Shown here piece by piece: positions 1-5,549 of a stretch of DNA of 8,238 nt (positions are counted from its first letter, which is position 1; each line of letters begins with the position of its first letter). The notes beneath the pieces are model-generated. The model saw only the letters and a list, made by a program, of their open reading frames with translations, searched no databases and was not told the origin of the DNA. Location: contig JAGQVR010000125.1 in the NCBI GenBank assembly GCA_020437875.1, positions 1-8,238 of the forward strand. The letters run 5' to 3'. The stretch is from Flavobacteriales bacterium (GTDB lineage: Bacteria > Bacteroidota > Bacteroidia > Flavobacteriales_F > PHOS-HE28). A program made the translations under genes and the position numbers.

Positions 1-61
1 CCTGCGTCCGCGCGAGGCTCGCACCAAGCAGGAACACCGAGCAAACGACCCACTTGATCAT
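1..61 (-). CDS. N-terminus of a probable secreted or cell-envelope protein (partial)
   Basis: Only the first 20 codons are present; the gene runs off the left edge. On the minus strand an ATG at 61-59 overlaps the hydrolase stop codon as ATGA. The peptide begins MIKWVVCSVFLLGASLA and continues RTQ: one lysine, a hydrophobic core and small residues, which is the shape of a signal peptide. Many Bacteroidota signal peptides end at or near an AQ or TQ, as here. The protein is probably exported, but the mature domain is outside the window, so no function can be named. It is the third gene of the leftward pdxJ unit and may be translated by reinitiation after the hydrolase stop. The start is supported by the overlap and the signal-peptide composition; the short length is the main uncertainty. 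Confidence 0.6.
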   Translation of the reverse strand, partial: MIKWVVCSVFLLGASLARTQ

Positions 62-855
62 TCCGCTGCGCTTGCCCGAATGGTGGCGATGACCTCGTCC
101 GGAGCCTGGACATGCACCCAGTGTCCTGCATACGGAACCGTCTCCACGACGCTGTTCGGGAATTGTTCCTTGATCGCAGGGATGTCCTCGCGCAGGATGT
201 AGCCGCTCTGGCCACCGCGGATGAAGACCGTGGGCACGCGCACCCGTTCCGGGTCGATCGCGGCGAGTATCGCCTGGATCTCGCGGTCCAGCAGCGGCAC
301 GTTCACGCGCCAATCCAATCGGTCCTCCGTGCGCCAATACAGGTTCTTCATCAGGAACTGTACCACACCGGGCTCCTTCACCATGGTACTGATGTGCGCC
401 TCCACCTCCTTGCGAGTGCGGCCCGGAACAAGGTCCGTGGTGCGCAGTGCCTCCACGATGTGCGCCTGGTTGTTCTGGTGTTCCCTAGGTCCAATGTCGA
501 TGACCACGAGCTTCTTCAGCAGTTCAGGCCAGCGTTGCGCGAAGGTCATGGCCGTCTTGCCGCCCATGCTATGCCCGACGAGCACCGCCTCCCGAAGGCC
601 CAGCTTCTCGAACAGTGCATGCACATCGGCGGCCATGATGGGATAGGAGATCGCATCGGTGTGTGGAGAACGGCCATGGTCGCGCAGGTCCACGAGGATC
701 ACGTCCAAGGCTGGCGCATGTGGATCCGAGGGTTCAGCCAGTTCGCGGCCCACGGAACCCCAATTGTCACTGGTGCCGAAGAGTCCATGCAGGATCACCA
801 CCGGAGTCGCTCCTTCCCTGCCGGAACGGCGGTAGAAGAGGTCCACTGTGCTCAT
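58..855 (-). CDS. alpha/beta-fold hydrolase, YbfF-like esterase
   Basis: A 265-residue single-domain alpha/beta hydrolase, close in length to YbfF and ABHD11-type esterases (about 255-270). HGLFGTSDNW at residues 23-32 is the oxyanion-hole region, VDLRDHGRS lies at 55-63, and GHSMGG at 94-99 is the nucleophile elbow with Ser96. VVIDIGP at 117-123 carries Asp120, probably the acid of the triad as in YbfF. AGHWVHVQAP from 243 carries the probable catalytic His245. The segment FIRGGQSGYI at 211-220 is also typical of this subfamily. It has no signal peptide, so it is cytoplasmic. Family members hydrolyse short-chain acyl or thioester substrates; the natural substrate is not inferable. The ATG at 855-853 was chosen because it overlaps the pdxJ stop as ATGA and precedes the family's usual N-terminus; a longer frame reaching 915 adds 20 low-complexity residues inside pdxJ. 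The family call is firm, the substrate unknown. Confidence 0.93.
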   Translation of the reverse strand: MSTVDLFYRRSGREGATPVVILHGLFGTSDNWGSVGRELAEPSDPHAPALDVILVDLRDHGRSPHTDAISYPIMAADVHALFEKLGLREAVLVGHSMGGKTAMTFAQRWPELLKKLVVIDIGPREHQNNQAHIVEALRTTDLVPGRTRKEVEAHISTMVKEPGVVQFLMKNLYWRTEDRLDWRVNVPLLDREIQAILAAIDPERVRVPTVFIRGGQSGYILREDIPAIKEQFPNSVVETVPYAGHWVHVQAPDEVIATIRASAAE

Positions 856-1565
856 CGCAGTTGCCGGAGATAGAGTTGTACCGTGTTCTCCATGCCGTAG
901 GTGAGCGCATCGCACACCAATGCGTGCCCGATGGACACCTCAAGCAGATCAGGTACCATCGTCTTGAAGAAGGCCAGGTTGGCCAGATCCAGGTCATGGC
1001 CCGCATTGAGGCCGAGGCCCAGCTCCCTGGCACGCATACCGGCCGCCGTGAAAGGAGCAACGGCGCTTTCCCGGTCGCGACTGTAATTCGCAGCGTAGGG
1101 TTCGGTATAGAGCTCGATCCGGTCCGTTCCCGTTTCTGCTGCCAGCGCGATCAGCTCGGTGTCCGTACCCGTGAAGATGGAAGTGCGGATGCCCGCCTCG
1201 TTGAACCGTGCTATCACCTGTCTCAACGCCTTCTGGTGCGCGCGGGTATCCCAGCCCGCGTTGCTTGTCAGAACCCCTGGAGGGTCGGGGACCAGTGTGA
1301 CCTGGTCCGGTCGCACCTCGAGCACCAGGTCGATGAAGTCCTCGGAGGGGTAGCCTTCGATGTTGAGCTCGGTGGTGAGCACGGGGCGCAGGGCGCGCAC
1401 ATCGGCCCTCCGGATATGCCGCTCGTCCGGTCTTGGGTGCACCGTGATGCCCTGCGCACCGAAACGCTCGATGTCCAGGGCCCAGCGGACGACGTCCGGG
1501 TTGTTGCCGCCGCGCGCGTTGCGCAATGTGGCCAGCTTATTGATGTTCACGCTCAGCCGCGTCAT
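852..1565 (-). CDS. pdxJ: pyridoxine 5'-phosphate synthase PdxJ
   Basis: PdxJ condenses 1-deoxy-D-xylulose 5-phosphate with 3-amino-2-oxopropyl phosphate to pyridoxine 5'-phosphate, the ring-closing step of DXP-dependent vitamin B6 synthesis in the cytoplasm. The 237 residues fit the family (E. coli 243). Visible signatures are VNINKLATLRNARGG at 6-20, TVHPRPDERHI at 41-51 (His43, Arg45), LNIE at 67-70 (Glu70, matching the catalytic Glu of E. coli), LVPDPP at 91-96, and NAGHDL at 187-192, where His190 corresponds to E. coli His193. The C-terminal VSIGHALVCDALTYGMENT resembles Bacteroidota PdxJ. The start is ATG at 1565-1563, giving MTRLSVNIN; an in-frame GTG at 1589 would add eight residues not expected in the family. 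It is first in a leftward unit with the hydrolase and diverges from the CBS gene. A perfect TAnnTTTG-like box lies about 40 bases upstream. I see no truncation or missing active-site residue. Confidence 0.97.
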   Translation of the reverse strand: MTRLSVNINKLATLRNARGGNNPDVVRWALDIERFGAQGITVHPRPDERHIRRADVRALRPVLTTELNIEGYPSEDFIDLVLEVRPDQVTLVPDPPGVLTSNAGWDTRAHQKALRQVIARFNEAGIRTSIFTGTDTELIALAAETGTDRIELYTEPYAANYSRDRESAVAPFTAAGMRARELGLGLNAGHDLDLANLAFFKTMVPDLLEVSIGHALVCDALTYGMENTVQLYLRQLR

Positions 1566-1575
1566 CCCTATCCAC

Positions 1576-1583
1576 TTACTTTG
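1576..1583 (+). promoter_or_regulatory. candidate -7 promoter box for the CBS-omp85-nadK-porG-uppS-bamA unit
   Basis: TTACTTTG matches five of the six fixed positions of TAnnTTTG (second base T instead of A). Transcription would start near 1588-1592, giving a leader of about 50 bases before the CBS gene ATG at 1643. No -33 element is evident upstream. It is the left arm of the inverted repeat, so it faces the pdxJ box across the same axis. It is the best candidate in the gap for the rightward operon, but weak on its own. Confidence 0.35.
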
Positions 1584-1603
1584 TTCCACCCGCCAAGGGT
1601 GGC

Positions 1604-1611
1604 CAAAAGTA
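1604..1611 (-). promoter_or_regulatory. candidate -7 promoter box for pdxJ unit
   Basis: Read on the minus strand this is TACTTTTG, which matches all six fixed positions of the Bacteroidota primary-sigma -7 consensus TAnnTTTG. Transcription would begin roughly 1595-1600, giving a leader of about 30-35 bases before the pdxJ ATG at 1565. I see no TTTG or TTG at the expected -33 position, so the call rests on one box plus location. It forms the right arm of the 1575-1613 inverted repeat. Confidence 0.45.
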
Positions 1612-1642
1612 AGGCCATGTGTGCGGGGGCACGGGACGCCAT

Positions 1643-2305
1643 ATGCACGCCATCGACCTCATCACCATGGATATCCCGCCGCTGCGGCCGCAGGACGATG
1701 TTTCCCGTGCCCTGGACTGGCTAGAGGAGTTCAAGGTCGGTCATCTTCCTGTGGTGGAGGGCGGCCGATTGGTGGGTCTTGTACGCGAGCAGGACCTCGT
1801 GGACCGGAACGATGCACACGGCCTGGTGAGCGGAGTGATGGACCAGGTCGAGATCCCCTTCATCCGTGGCGACCAGCATATCTATGACGTGATGCGCCTC
1901 TTCACCGAGCGCGGCCTGACGGTGGTGCCGGTCCTGGACGAGATGGGGCGCTACCTCGGCGCCATCACCGAACATGAAGCCCTGCGCAAGCTGGCTGAAG
2001 TGGCCAACATCCATGAACCCGGGAGCATCGTGGTGTTGGAGATGAACCAGGTCGATTACAGTTTGCACCAGATCGCCCGGATCGTCGAAGGCAACGACGC
2101 GAAGATCCTCAGTGTGTACAGCCACACCCTTCCGGATAGCAACCGCCTCGAGGTGACCCTGAAGATCAACCGGGAGGACGTCAGCGACATCCTACAGAGC
2201 TTCGAGCGGTATGAGATCATGGTGAAGACCACCTACCAGGGCTCCCGGTTCCATGACGACCTGCGCGGCCGGTACGAGGAGCTGATGCGCTTCATCAACC
2301 TGTGA
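1643..2305 (+). CDS. CBS-pair protein with C-terminal ACT-like domain
   Basis: A 220-residue soluble protein. Residues 1-60 form CBS motif 1 (ITMDIPPLRPQDD, then FKVGHLPVVEGGRLVGLVREQDL). Residues 64-118 form CBS motif 2 (VMDQVEIPFIRGDQ, then RGLTVVPVLDEMGRYLGAITEHEAL). The last ~95 residues, from PGSIVVLEMNQVDYSLHQI through AKILSVYSHTL to a strand near EIMVKTTYQ, have the beta-alpha-beta-beta-alpha-beta look of an ACT domain. CBS pairs commonly bind adenosyl ligands and ACT domains small metabolites, so a cytoplasmic ligand sensor is likely; the ligand and partner are unknown. The position before nadK resembles conserved Bacteroidota gene order and could suggest nucleotide sensing, which is inference. 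ATG at 1643 was chosen over an in-frame GTG at 1619, which would add eight atypical residues and lie closer to the promoter dyad. The next gene starts 9 bases after the stop. Confidence 0.88.
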   Translation: MHAIDLITMDIPPLRPQDDVSRALDWLEEFKVGHLPVVEGGRLVGLVREQDLVDRNDAHGLVSGVMDQVEIPFIRGDQHIYDVMRLFTERGLTVVPVLDEMGRYLGAITEHEALRKLAEVANIHEPGSIVVLEMNQVDYSLHQIARIVEGNDAKILSVYSHTLPDSNRLEVTLKINREDVSDILQSFERYEIMVKTTYQGSRFHDDLRGRYEELMRFINL

Positions 2306-2314
2306 TCCGCCGGC

Positions 2315-3712
2315 ATGCGCCGCGCCCTGTTCCCGTTCCTGCTGCTCTTCCTGATCGGTCCTGCGACGGCGCAGTCCGGCACACCCAAGGCAGGCGGCGT
2401 GGAGGTCATGGGCATCGCCATCAGTGGGAACCGGACGACCAAGGCGCGCATCATCCTGCGGGAACTGGTGGTGTTCGAGGGTGATTCCTTGAGCCACGAA
2501 GTGTTGTACCAGCGCCTGGAACGCAGCCGACAGAACCTGATGAACACAGGGCTCTTCAACACCGTGTCCGTATCACCGCTCTACCTGGACCAGGGGCATG
2601 TGATGGTGGAGGTGACGGTGAACGAGCGTTGGTACCTGTGGCCCGCGATCATCTTCGATCTGGCCGACCCGAACTTCAACACATGGTGGCTCACCCGCGA
2701 CTTCGACCGCGTGAACTACGGCCTCTACCTGTACCGGTACAACCTGCGGGGCCGCAACGAGACCGGCTACATCAAGGCGCAGTTCGGTTACACCCGCCAG
2801 TTCGCGCTGCGCTACAAGGTGCCGAACCTCACACGCGATCAACGCTGGGGGATCAGTGCCGGCTTGAGCTACGAGGAGCAGAGCGAGATAACGACCGGAA
2901 CCGTGGAGAACATCCGCACGCTGATCCGCGAACCGGCCGGAAGCAACCGGGAACAATGGAAGTCCGATGTGGAGATGACCCTGCGCCGGAGCCATGACAT
3001 CCGGCACACCTGGCGCTTGCGCTATACCCAGGCCGAGGCGCGTGACACCATCATCCAACGCGCACTGGACTATTTCGACGGACCGGCCAAGGAGACCCGC
3101 TTCTTCACCCTGGGTTATTCCTTCATCTGGGACCGGCGCGACTTCAGGGCCTTCCCACGCAGGGGCCACTACCAGGAAGCGCGCATCGATCGGTACGGGC
3201 TTGGCTTGCTGGACATCGCCTCTCCGGACATCACCACCCTCTACGCCACTTCCAAACGCTGGCTCCACCTGCATGAGAAGTGGACCCTGGGTCTTTCGGC
3301 ACGCGGCAAATACACCTTCGGCACCCCGCCCTACTTCGTGCAGGAAGGACTTGGATACGGCCATTATGTACGCGGCTATGAGTACAACGTGATCGATGGG
3401 GAACACTTCGTCCTGGGCAAGGCGAACCTGATCTTCCAGCTGATCAAGCCTCGCACCTACCGGGTGGAGCACATCCCACTGGAGGCCTTCCGCACCGTCT
3501 ACTTCGCCCTGTACCTGGATCTGTACAGCGATCTCGGGCACGTATGGGACAGCCGGTATGCCGCGCAGAACTTCCTGGCGAACCGATGGGTCAATGGCAA
3601 CGGCATCGGCCTGGACCTGGTGACGAGCTATGACCAGGTGTTGCGTGCCGAGTACTCGGTGAACGACCAGGGAGAGCATGGTTTCTTCCTACATTTCACA
3701 CAACCTTTCTGA
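2315..3712 (+). CDS. single-POTRA Omp85-family outer-membrane protein (BamA/TamA-like)
   Basis: A 465-residue protein with a signal peptide at 1-20 (MRRALFPFLLLFLIGPATAQ), then one POTRA domain at about 31-105 (MGIAISGNRTTKARIILREL ... RSRQNLMNTGLFNTVSV ... VEVTVNERWYLWP). The remaining ~350 residues are rich in aromatic beta strands (for example YRYNLRGRNET at 140-150), as in a 16-strand Omp85 barrel. VRGY at 352-355 matches the conserved VRGF/Y motif of barrel loop 6, and the protein ends HFTQPF with a terminal Phe, as expected for an outer-membrane beta-signal. BamA usually has five POTRA domains, TamA three, so this is a short paralogue. Family roles are membrane insertion or translocation of proteins; the client is unknown. 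It is tightly packed between the CBS gene (9 bases) and nadK (3 bases), so it is probably co-transcribed. It is intact, with no frameshift. The family call is strong; the specific role is not determinable. Confidence 0.9.
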   Translation: MRRALFPFLLLFLIGPATAQSGTPKAGGVEVMGIAISGNRTTKARIILRELVVFEGDSLSHEVLYQRLERSRQNLMNTGLFNTVSVSPLYLDQGHVMVEVTVNERWYLWPAIIFDLADPNFNTWWLTRDFDRVNYGLYLYRYNLRGRNETGYIKAQFGYTRQFALRYKVPNLTRDQRWGISAGLSYEEQSEITTGTVENIRTLIREPAGSNREQWKSDVEMTLRRSHDIRHTWRLRYTQAEARDTIIQRALDYFDGPAKETRFFTLGYSFIWDRRDFRAFPRRGHYQEARIDRYGLGLLDIASPDITTLYATSKRWLHLHEKWTLGLSARGKYTFGTPPYFVQEGLGYGHYVRGYEYNVIDGEHFVLGKANLIFQLIKPRTYRVEHIPLEAFRTVYFALYLDLYSDLGHVWDSRYAAQNFLANRWVNGNGIGLDLVTSYDQVLRAEYSVNDQGEHGFFLHFTQPF

Positions 3713-3715
3713 CGG

Positions 3716-4606
3716 ATGCGCATCGGAGTGAACGGTCGGGCGATGGAGGCGGAGAGCGCTCCCTTGGTGGTCGGCACCATCGCACGAATGGTGGCGCACG
3801 GCATGGAGCCGTTGCTTTCCCCTGCGCTTGCGGCCTGGTTGAACGAGTCGGGCATGGAACCAGCCTGGCCGGTGCTTCCGATGGAGGACCTGCGGGAGAC
3901 CGACCTGGACCTCTGCATCGGCCTCGGCGGCGATGGCACCCTGCTCGACACGGTGGCCTGGGTGGGCCGTGCGGAGATCCCGATCCTTGGGATCAACCTT
4001 GGGCGCCTCGGATTCCTCAGCAATGTGCGCCTGGACACGGTGGAATACGCGCTGGCCTCGATCATGGGCGGGCGCTACCTGCTGCAGGAGCGCTCCCTGC
4101 TGGAGGTGACGGACCACCAGGAGGCCTTGGGGCGGCTGAATTTCGCGATGAACGAGGTGAGCATCCACAAGCGGGAGAGCAGCAGCATGATCGCCGTTCA
4201 CGTGCACCTCGGCGCCGACTACCTGAACACGTACTGGGCTGACGGCCTCATCATCGCAACACCCACAGGTTCCACGGCCTATTCGCTCAGCTGTGGCGGT
4301 CCCATCCTCTACCCTACCTCGGACGTGCTGGTGATCAACCCGATCTGCCCCCACAACCTGAACGTGCGGCCCTTCGTGATCCCGGACCATTACACGATCA
4401 CCCTGCGGTTGGAAGCCCGTTCGGACCGGTGCCTGATGAACCTCGACTCGCGCAACGTCAGCATCGACGGGCAGAGCCTGATCACCATCCAGCGAGCGGG
4501 CTTCACGGTGAAGATGGTGCAGCTGGAGAACACGGACTTCCTGGACACCCTGCGCACCAAGCTGAGCTGGGGGCTGGACGTGCGCTCCGGCCCTCCGAGG
4601 GCCTGA
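3716..4606 (+). CDS. nadK: NAD kinase (ATP/polyphosphate-NAD kinase)
   Basis: NAD kinase phosphorylates NAD+ to NADP+ in the cytoplasm and is the only route to NADP in most bacteria. The 296 residues match bacterial NadK (about 290-300). The N-terminus MRIGVNGRAM resembles Bacteroidota NadK. GGDGTLLD at 71-78 is the nucleotide-binding and catalytic GGDGT motif (Asp73). GINLGRLGFLS lies at 92-102, and AMNEVSIHK at 144-152 contains the conserved NE/D motif. DGLIIATPTGSTAYSLSCGG from 176 is the signature of the C-terminal NAD-binding domain. The end, LRTKLSWGLD, is also typical. It starts 3 bases after the Omp85 stop, without a Shine-Dalgarno sequence, implying coupling to that gene. The usual neighbour on this side would be the CBS gene; here the Omp85 gene intervenes. 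A GC hairpin overlaps its last codons. Function is not in doubt. Confidence 0.97.
   Translation: MRIGVNGRAMEAESAPLVVGTIARMVAHGMEPLLSPALAAWLNESGMEPAWPVLPMEDLRETDLDLCIGLGGDGTLLDTVAWVGRAEIPILGINLGRLGFLSNVRLDTVEYALASIMGGRYLLQERSLLEVTDHQEALGRLNFAMNEVSIHKRESSSMIAVHVHLGADYLNTYWADGLIIATPTGSTAYSLSCGGPILYPTSDVLVINPICPHNLNVRPFVIPDHYTITLRLEARSDRCLMNLDSRNVSIDGQSLITIQRAGFTVKMVQLENTDFLDTLRTKLSWGLDVRSGPPRA
4589..4603 (+). terminator. GC hairpin at the end of nadK; weak attenuator at best
   Basis: GGCCC (4589-4593) and GGGCC (4599-4603) can pair around a 5-base loop, immediately before the nadK stop at 4604-4606. The downstream bases are GAATTACC, not a T run, so a classical intrinsic terminator is unlikely. 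It could reduce read-through into porG or stabilise the upstream mRNA end. In GC-rich coding sequence such short stems also arise by chance. Confidence 0.2.
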
Positions 4607-4608
4607 AT

Positions 4609-4616
4609 TACCTTCG
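4609..4616 (+). promoter_or_regulatory. possible internal promoter box upstream of porG
   Basis: TACCTTCG matches five of six fixed positions of TAnnTTTG and lies in the 62-base nadK-porG gap (4607-4668), the longest gap within the rightward unit. A predicted start near 4621-4625 would leave a leader of about 45 bases before the porG ATG. I see no -33 element. A second short GC stem (TCGCG 4614-4618 with CGCGA 4625-4629) overlaps the box. No other feature is visible in the gap. Confidence 0.25.
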
Positions 4617-4668
4617 CGGCGCGTCGCGAGCCACGTACCAAACCACGGTCCCGCACGTTCCACGACGG

Positions 4669-5517
4669 ATGCTCCGCCACCTGATCCTGATACTTGCGTT
4701 CGCCAGCCTATCCGGCCTTCGTGCCCAGGTGAGCGAATTGGGCATCACCGGTGGTGTGACCTACTACATCGGCGACCTCAACCCTTACAGGCATTATCCA
4801 AAGGACACCAAACTGGCCTTCGGGGTGCTTTACCGCTACAACTTCAGTGATCGCTACGCCGTTCGGTTGCAGGCGCTCAATGGCACCCTTCAGGCCTACG
4901 ACAGCCGTTCCTCCGATACGCTGCAGCTGCTGCGGAACCTTCACTTCAAGGCCCGCTTGATCGAGATGTCCGCACTCGTGGAGGTGAACTTCCGCAAGTA
5001 CCGGAGCAAGGACAAGGACAGCAAGATGTGGACGCCGTTCGTATTCGCGGGCCTGGCTTACTATCGTGCTTCCCCGCAGGCTGAACTGGACGGTGAATGG
5101 TATGACCTGCAGCCTCTGGGCACCGAAGGCCAGGGGACCACGGCCCGGCCGGGTTCGGATGTGTACGCTGTGGACCACGTGAGCATCCCATTCGGGGTCG
5201 GTTTCAAATGGAACGTGGGGCGGCTCGACTTCCAGGTGGAGTGGGGCCTGCGCCGGACCTACACGGACTACATCGACGATGTGAGCGGCACCTACGTGGA
5301 CCGCGACCTGCTGGCCTTCGAGAACGGACCGCTGGCAGCCATCCTGGCCGACCCTGGTGTCCTGGGACAGCTTCCCGAATACCCGAACGAAGGCCGTGCC
5401 CGCGGCGATGCCGACACCCGGGATTGGTACCAGTACACGGGTCTTTCCGTGACCTACATCATCTCCCGTTTCTCCGATTGCGAGGAACAGTACAACTGGA
5501 TGCGCAAGCGGCGCTGA
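4669..5517 (+). CDS. porG: DUF6089 family outer-membrane beta-barrel protein, PorG-like (type IX secretion)
   Basis: A 282-residue protein with a signal peptide (MLRHLILILAFASLSGLRAQ at 1-20), then VSELGITGGVTYYIGDLNP, the conserved opening of DUF6089 proteins. Alternating hydrophobic and aromatic strands follow (FGVLYRYNFSDRYAVRLQAL, MWTPFVFAGLAYYRA, VSIPFGVGFKWNVGRLDFQV, WYQYTGLSVTYIISRF), typical of a small 8- to 10-strand barrel. In Porphyromonas gingivalis the DUF6089 protein PorG is an outer-membrane T9SS component associated with the PorK/PorN ring. The match of family and position just before uppS and bamA supports the call. The ATG at 4669 gives a clean signal peptide; the frame stays open upstream to 4429 but overlaps nadK and lacks export features. 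The C-terminus DCEEQYNWMRKRR ends basic rather than in a beta-signal, so the last strand is probably ITYIISRF-like. The role in this organism is inferred from homology and context. Confidence 0.82.
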   Translation: MLRHLILILAFASLSGLRAQVSELGITGGVTYYIGDLNPYRHYPKDTKLAFGVLYRYNFSDRYAVRLQALNGTLQAYDSRSSDTLQLLRNLHFKARLIEMSALVEVNFRKYRSKDKDSKMWTPFVFAGLAYYRASPQAELDGEWYDLQPLGTEGQGTTARPGSDVYAVDHVSIPFGVGFKWNVGRLDFQVEWGLRRTYTDYIDDVSGTYVDRDLLAFENGPLAAILADPGVLGQLPEYPNEGRARGDADTRDWYQYTGLSVTYIISRFSDCEEQYNWMRKRR

Positions 5518-5532
5518 TCCAAGCCTTTTGGC

Positions 5533-5540
5533 GATCTTTG
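5533..5540 (+). promoter_or_regulatory. candidate -7 promoter box directly before uppS
   Basis: GATCTTTG, followed by CACCCC, matches five of six fixed positions of TAnnTTTG; TCTTTGCACC-like strings are common at Bacteroidota promoters. It sits in the 32-base porG-uppS gap (5518-5549). Transcription would start near 5545-5548, almost at the proposed TTG start of uppS (5550). Two copies of TTTTGG (5526-5531 and 5548-5553) flank it 22 bases apart. No properly spaced -33 box is visible. Confidence 0.4.
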
Positions 5541-5549
5541 CACCCCGTT

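Larger units (their letters stand above)
1575..1613. repeat. imperfect inverted repeat in the divergent promoter gap
   Basis: CTTACTTT (1575-1582) is the exact reverse complement of AAAGTAAG (1606-1613), and CCACC (1586-1590) of GGTGG (1598-1602). They are separated by 3-base unpaired stretches on each side (1583-1585 and 1603-1605) and a 7-base centre CGCCAAG. That is 13 paired positions around one axis near 1594, between pdxJ and the CBS gene. It could be a protein-binding dyad, a cruciform-forming element, or simply two promoters arranged symmetrically. No poly-T tract follows, so it is not an ordinary terminator. The symmetry is directly visible; any function is inferred. Confidence 0.6.

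Noticed and set aside
856..915. 20-residue N-terminal extension of the hydrolase
   Set aside because: It overlaps pdxJ coding sequence, has no family resemblance, and the internal ATG has the ATGA coupling seen elsewhere.
663..1724. 353-codon open frame on the plus strand across the hydrolase, pdxJ and the divergent gap
   Set aside because: It is antisense to two well-supported genes and crosses their promoter region; the translation shows no family signature.
2573..3679. 368-codon open frame on the minus strand inside the short Omp85 gene
   Set aside because: Low-complexity Val/Ala/Gln/His-rich translation with no domain; the plus strand encodes an intact signal peptide, POTRA and barrel.
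3689..4663. 324-codon open frame on the minus strand over nadK
   Set aside because: Antisense shadow of nadK, whose GGDGT and TPTGSTAYS motifs are unambiguous.
4429..4668. 80-codon upstream extension of the porG frame
   Set aside because: It overlaps the 3' end of nadK in another frame and would bury the signal peptide that begins at 4669.
5208..5549. Upstream extension of the uppS frame from an ATG at 5208
   Set aside because: It overlaps porG in another frame, is Arg/Pro/Gly-rich shadow sequence, and would add 114 residues not found in cis-prenyltransferases.
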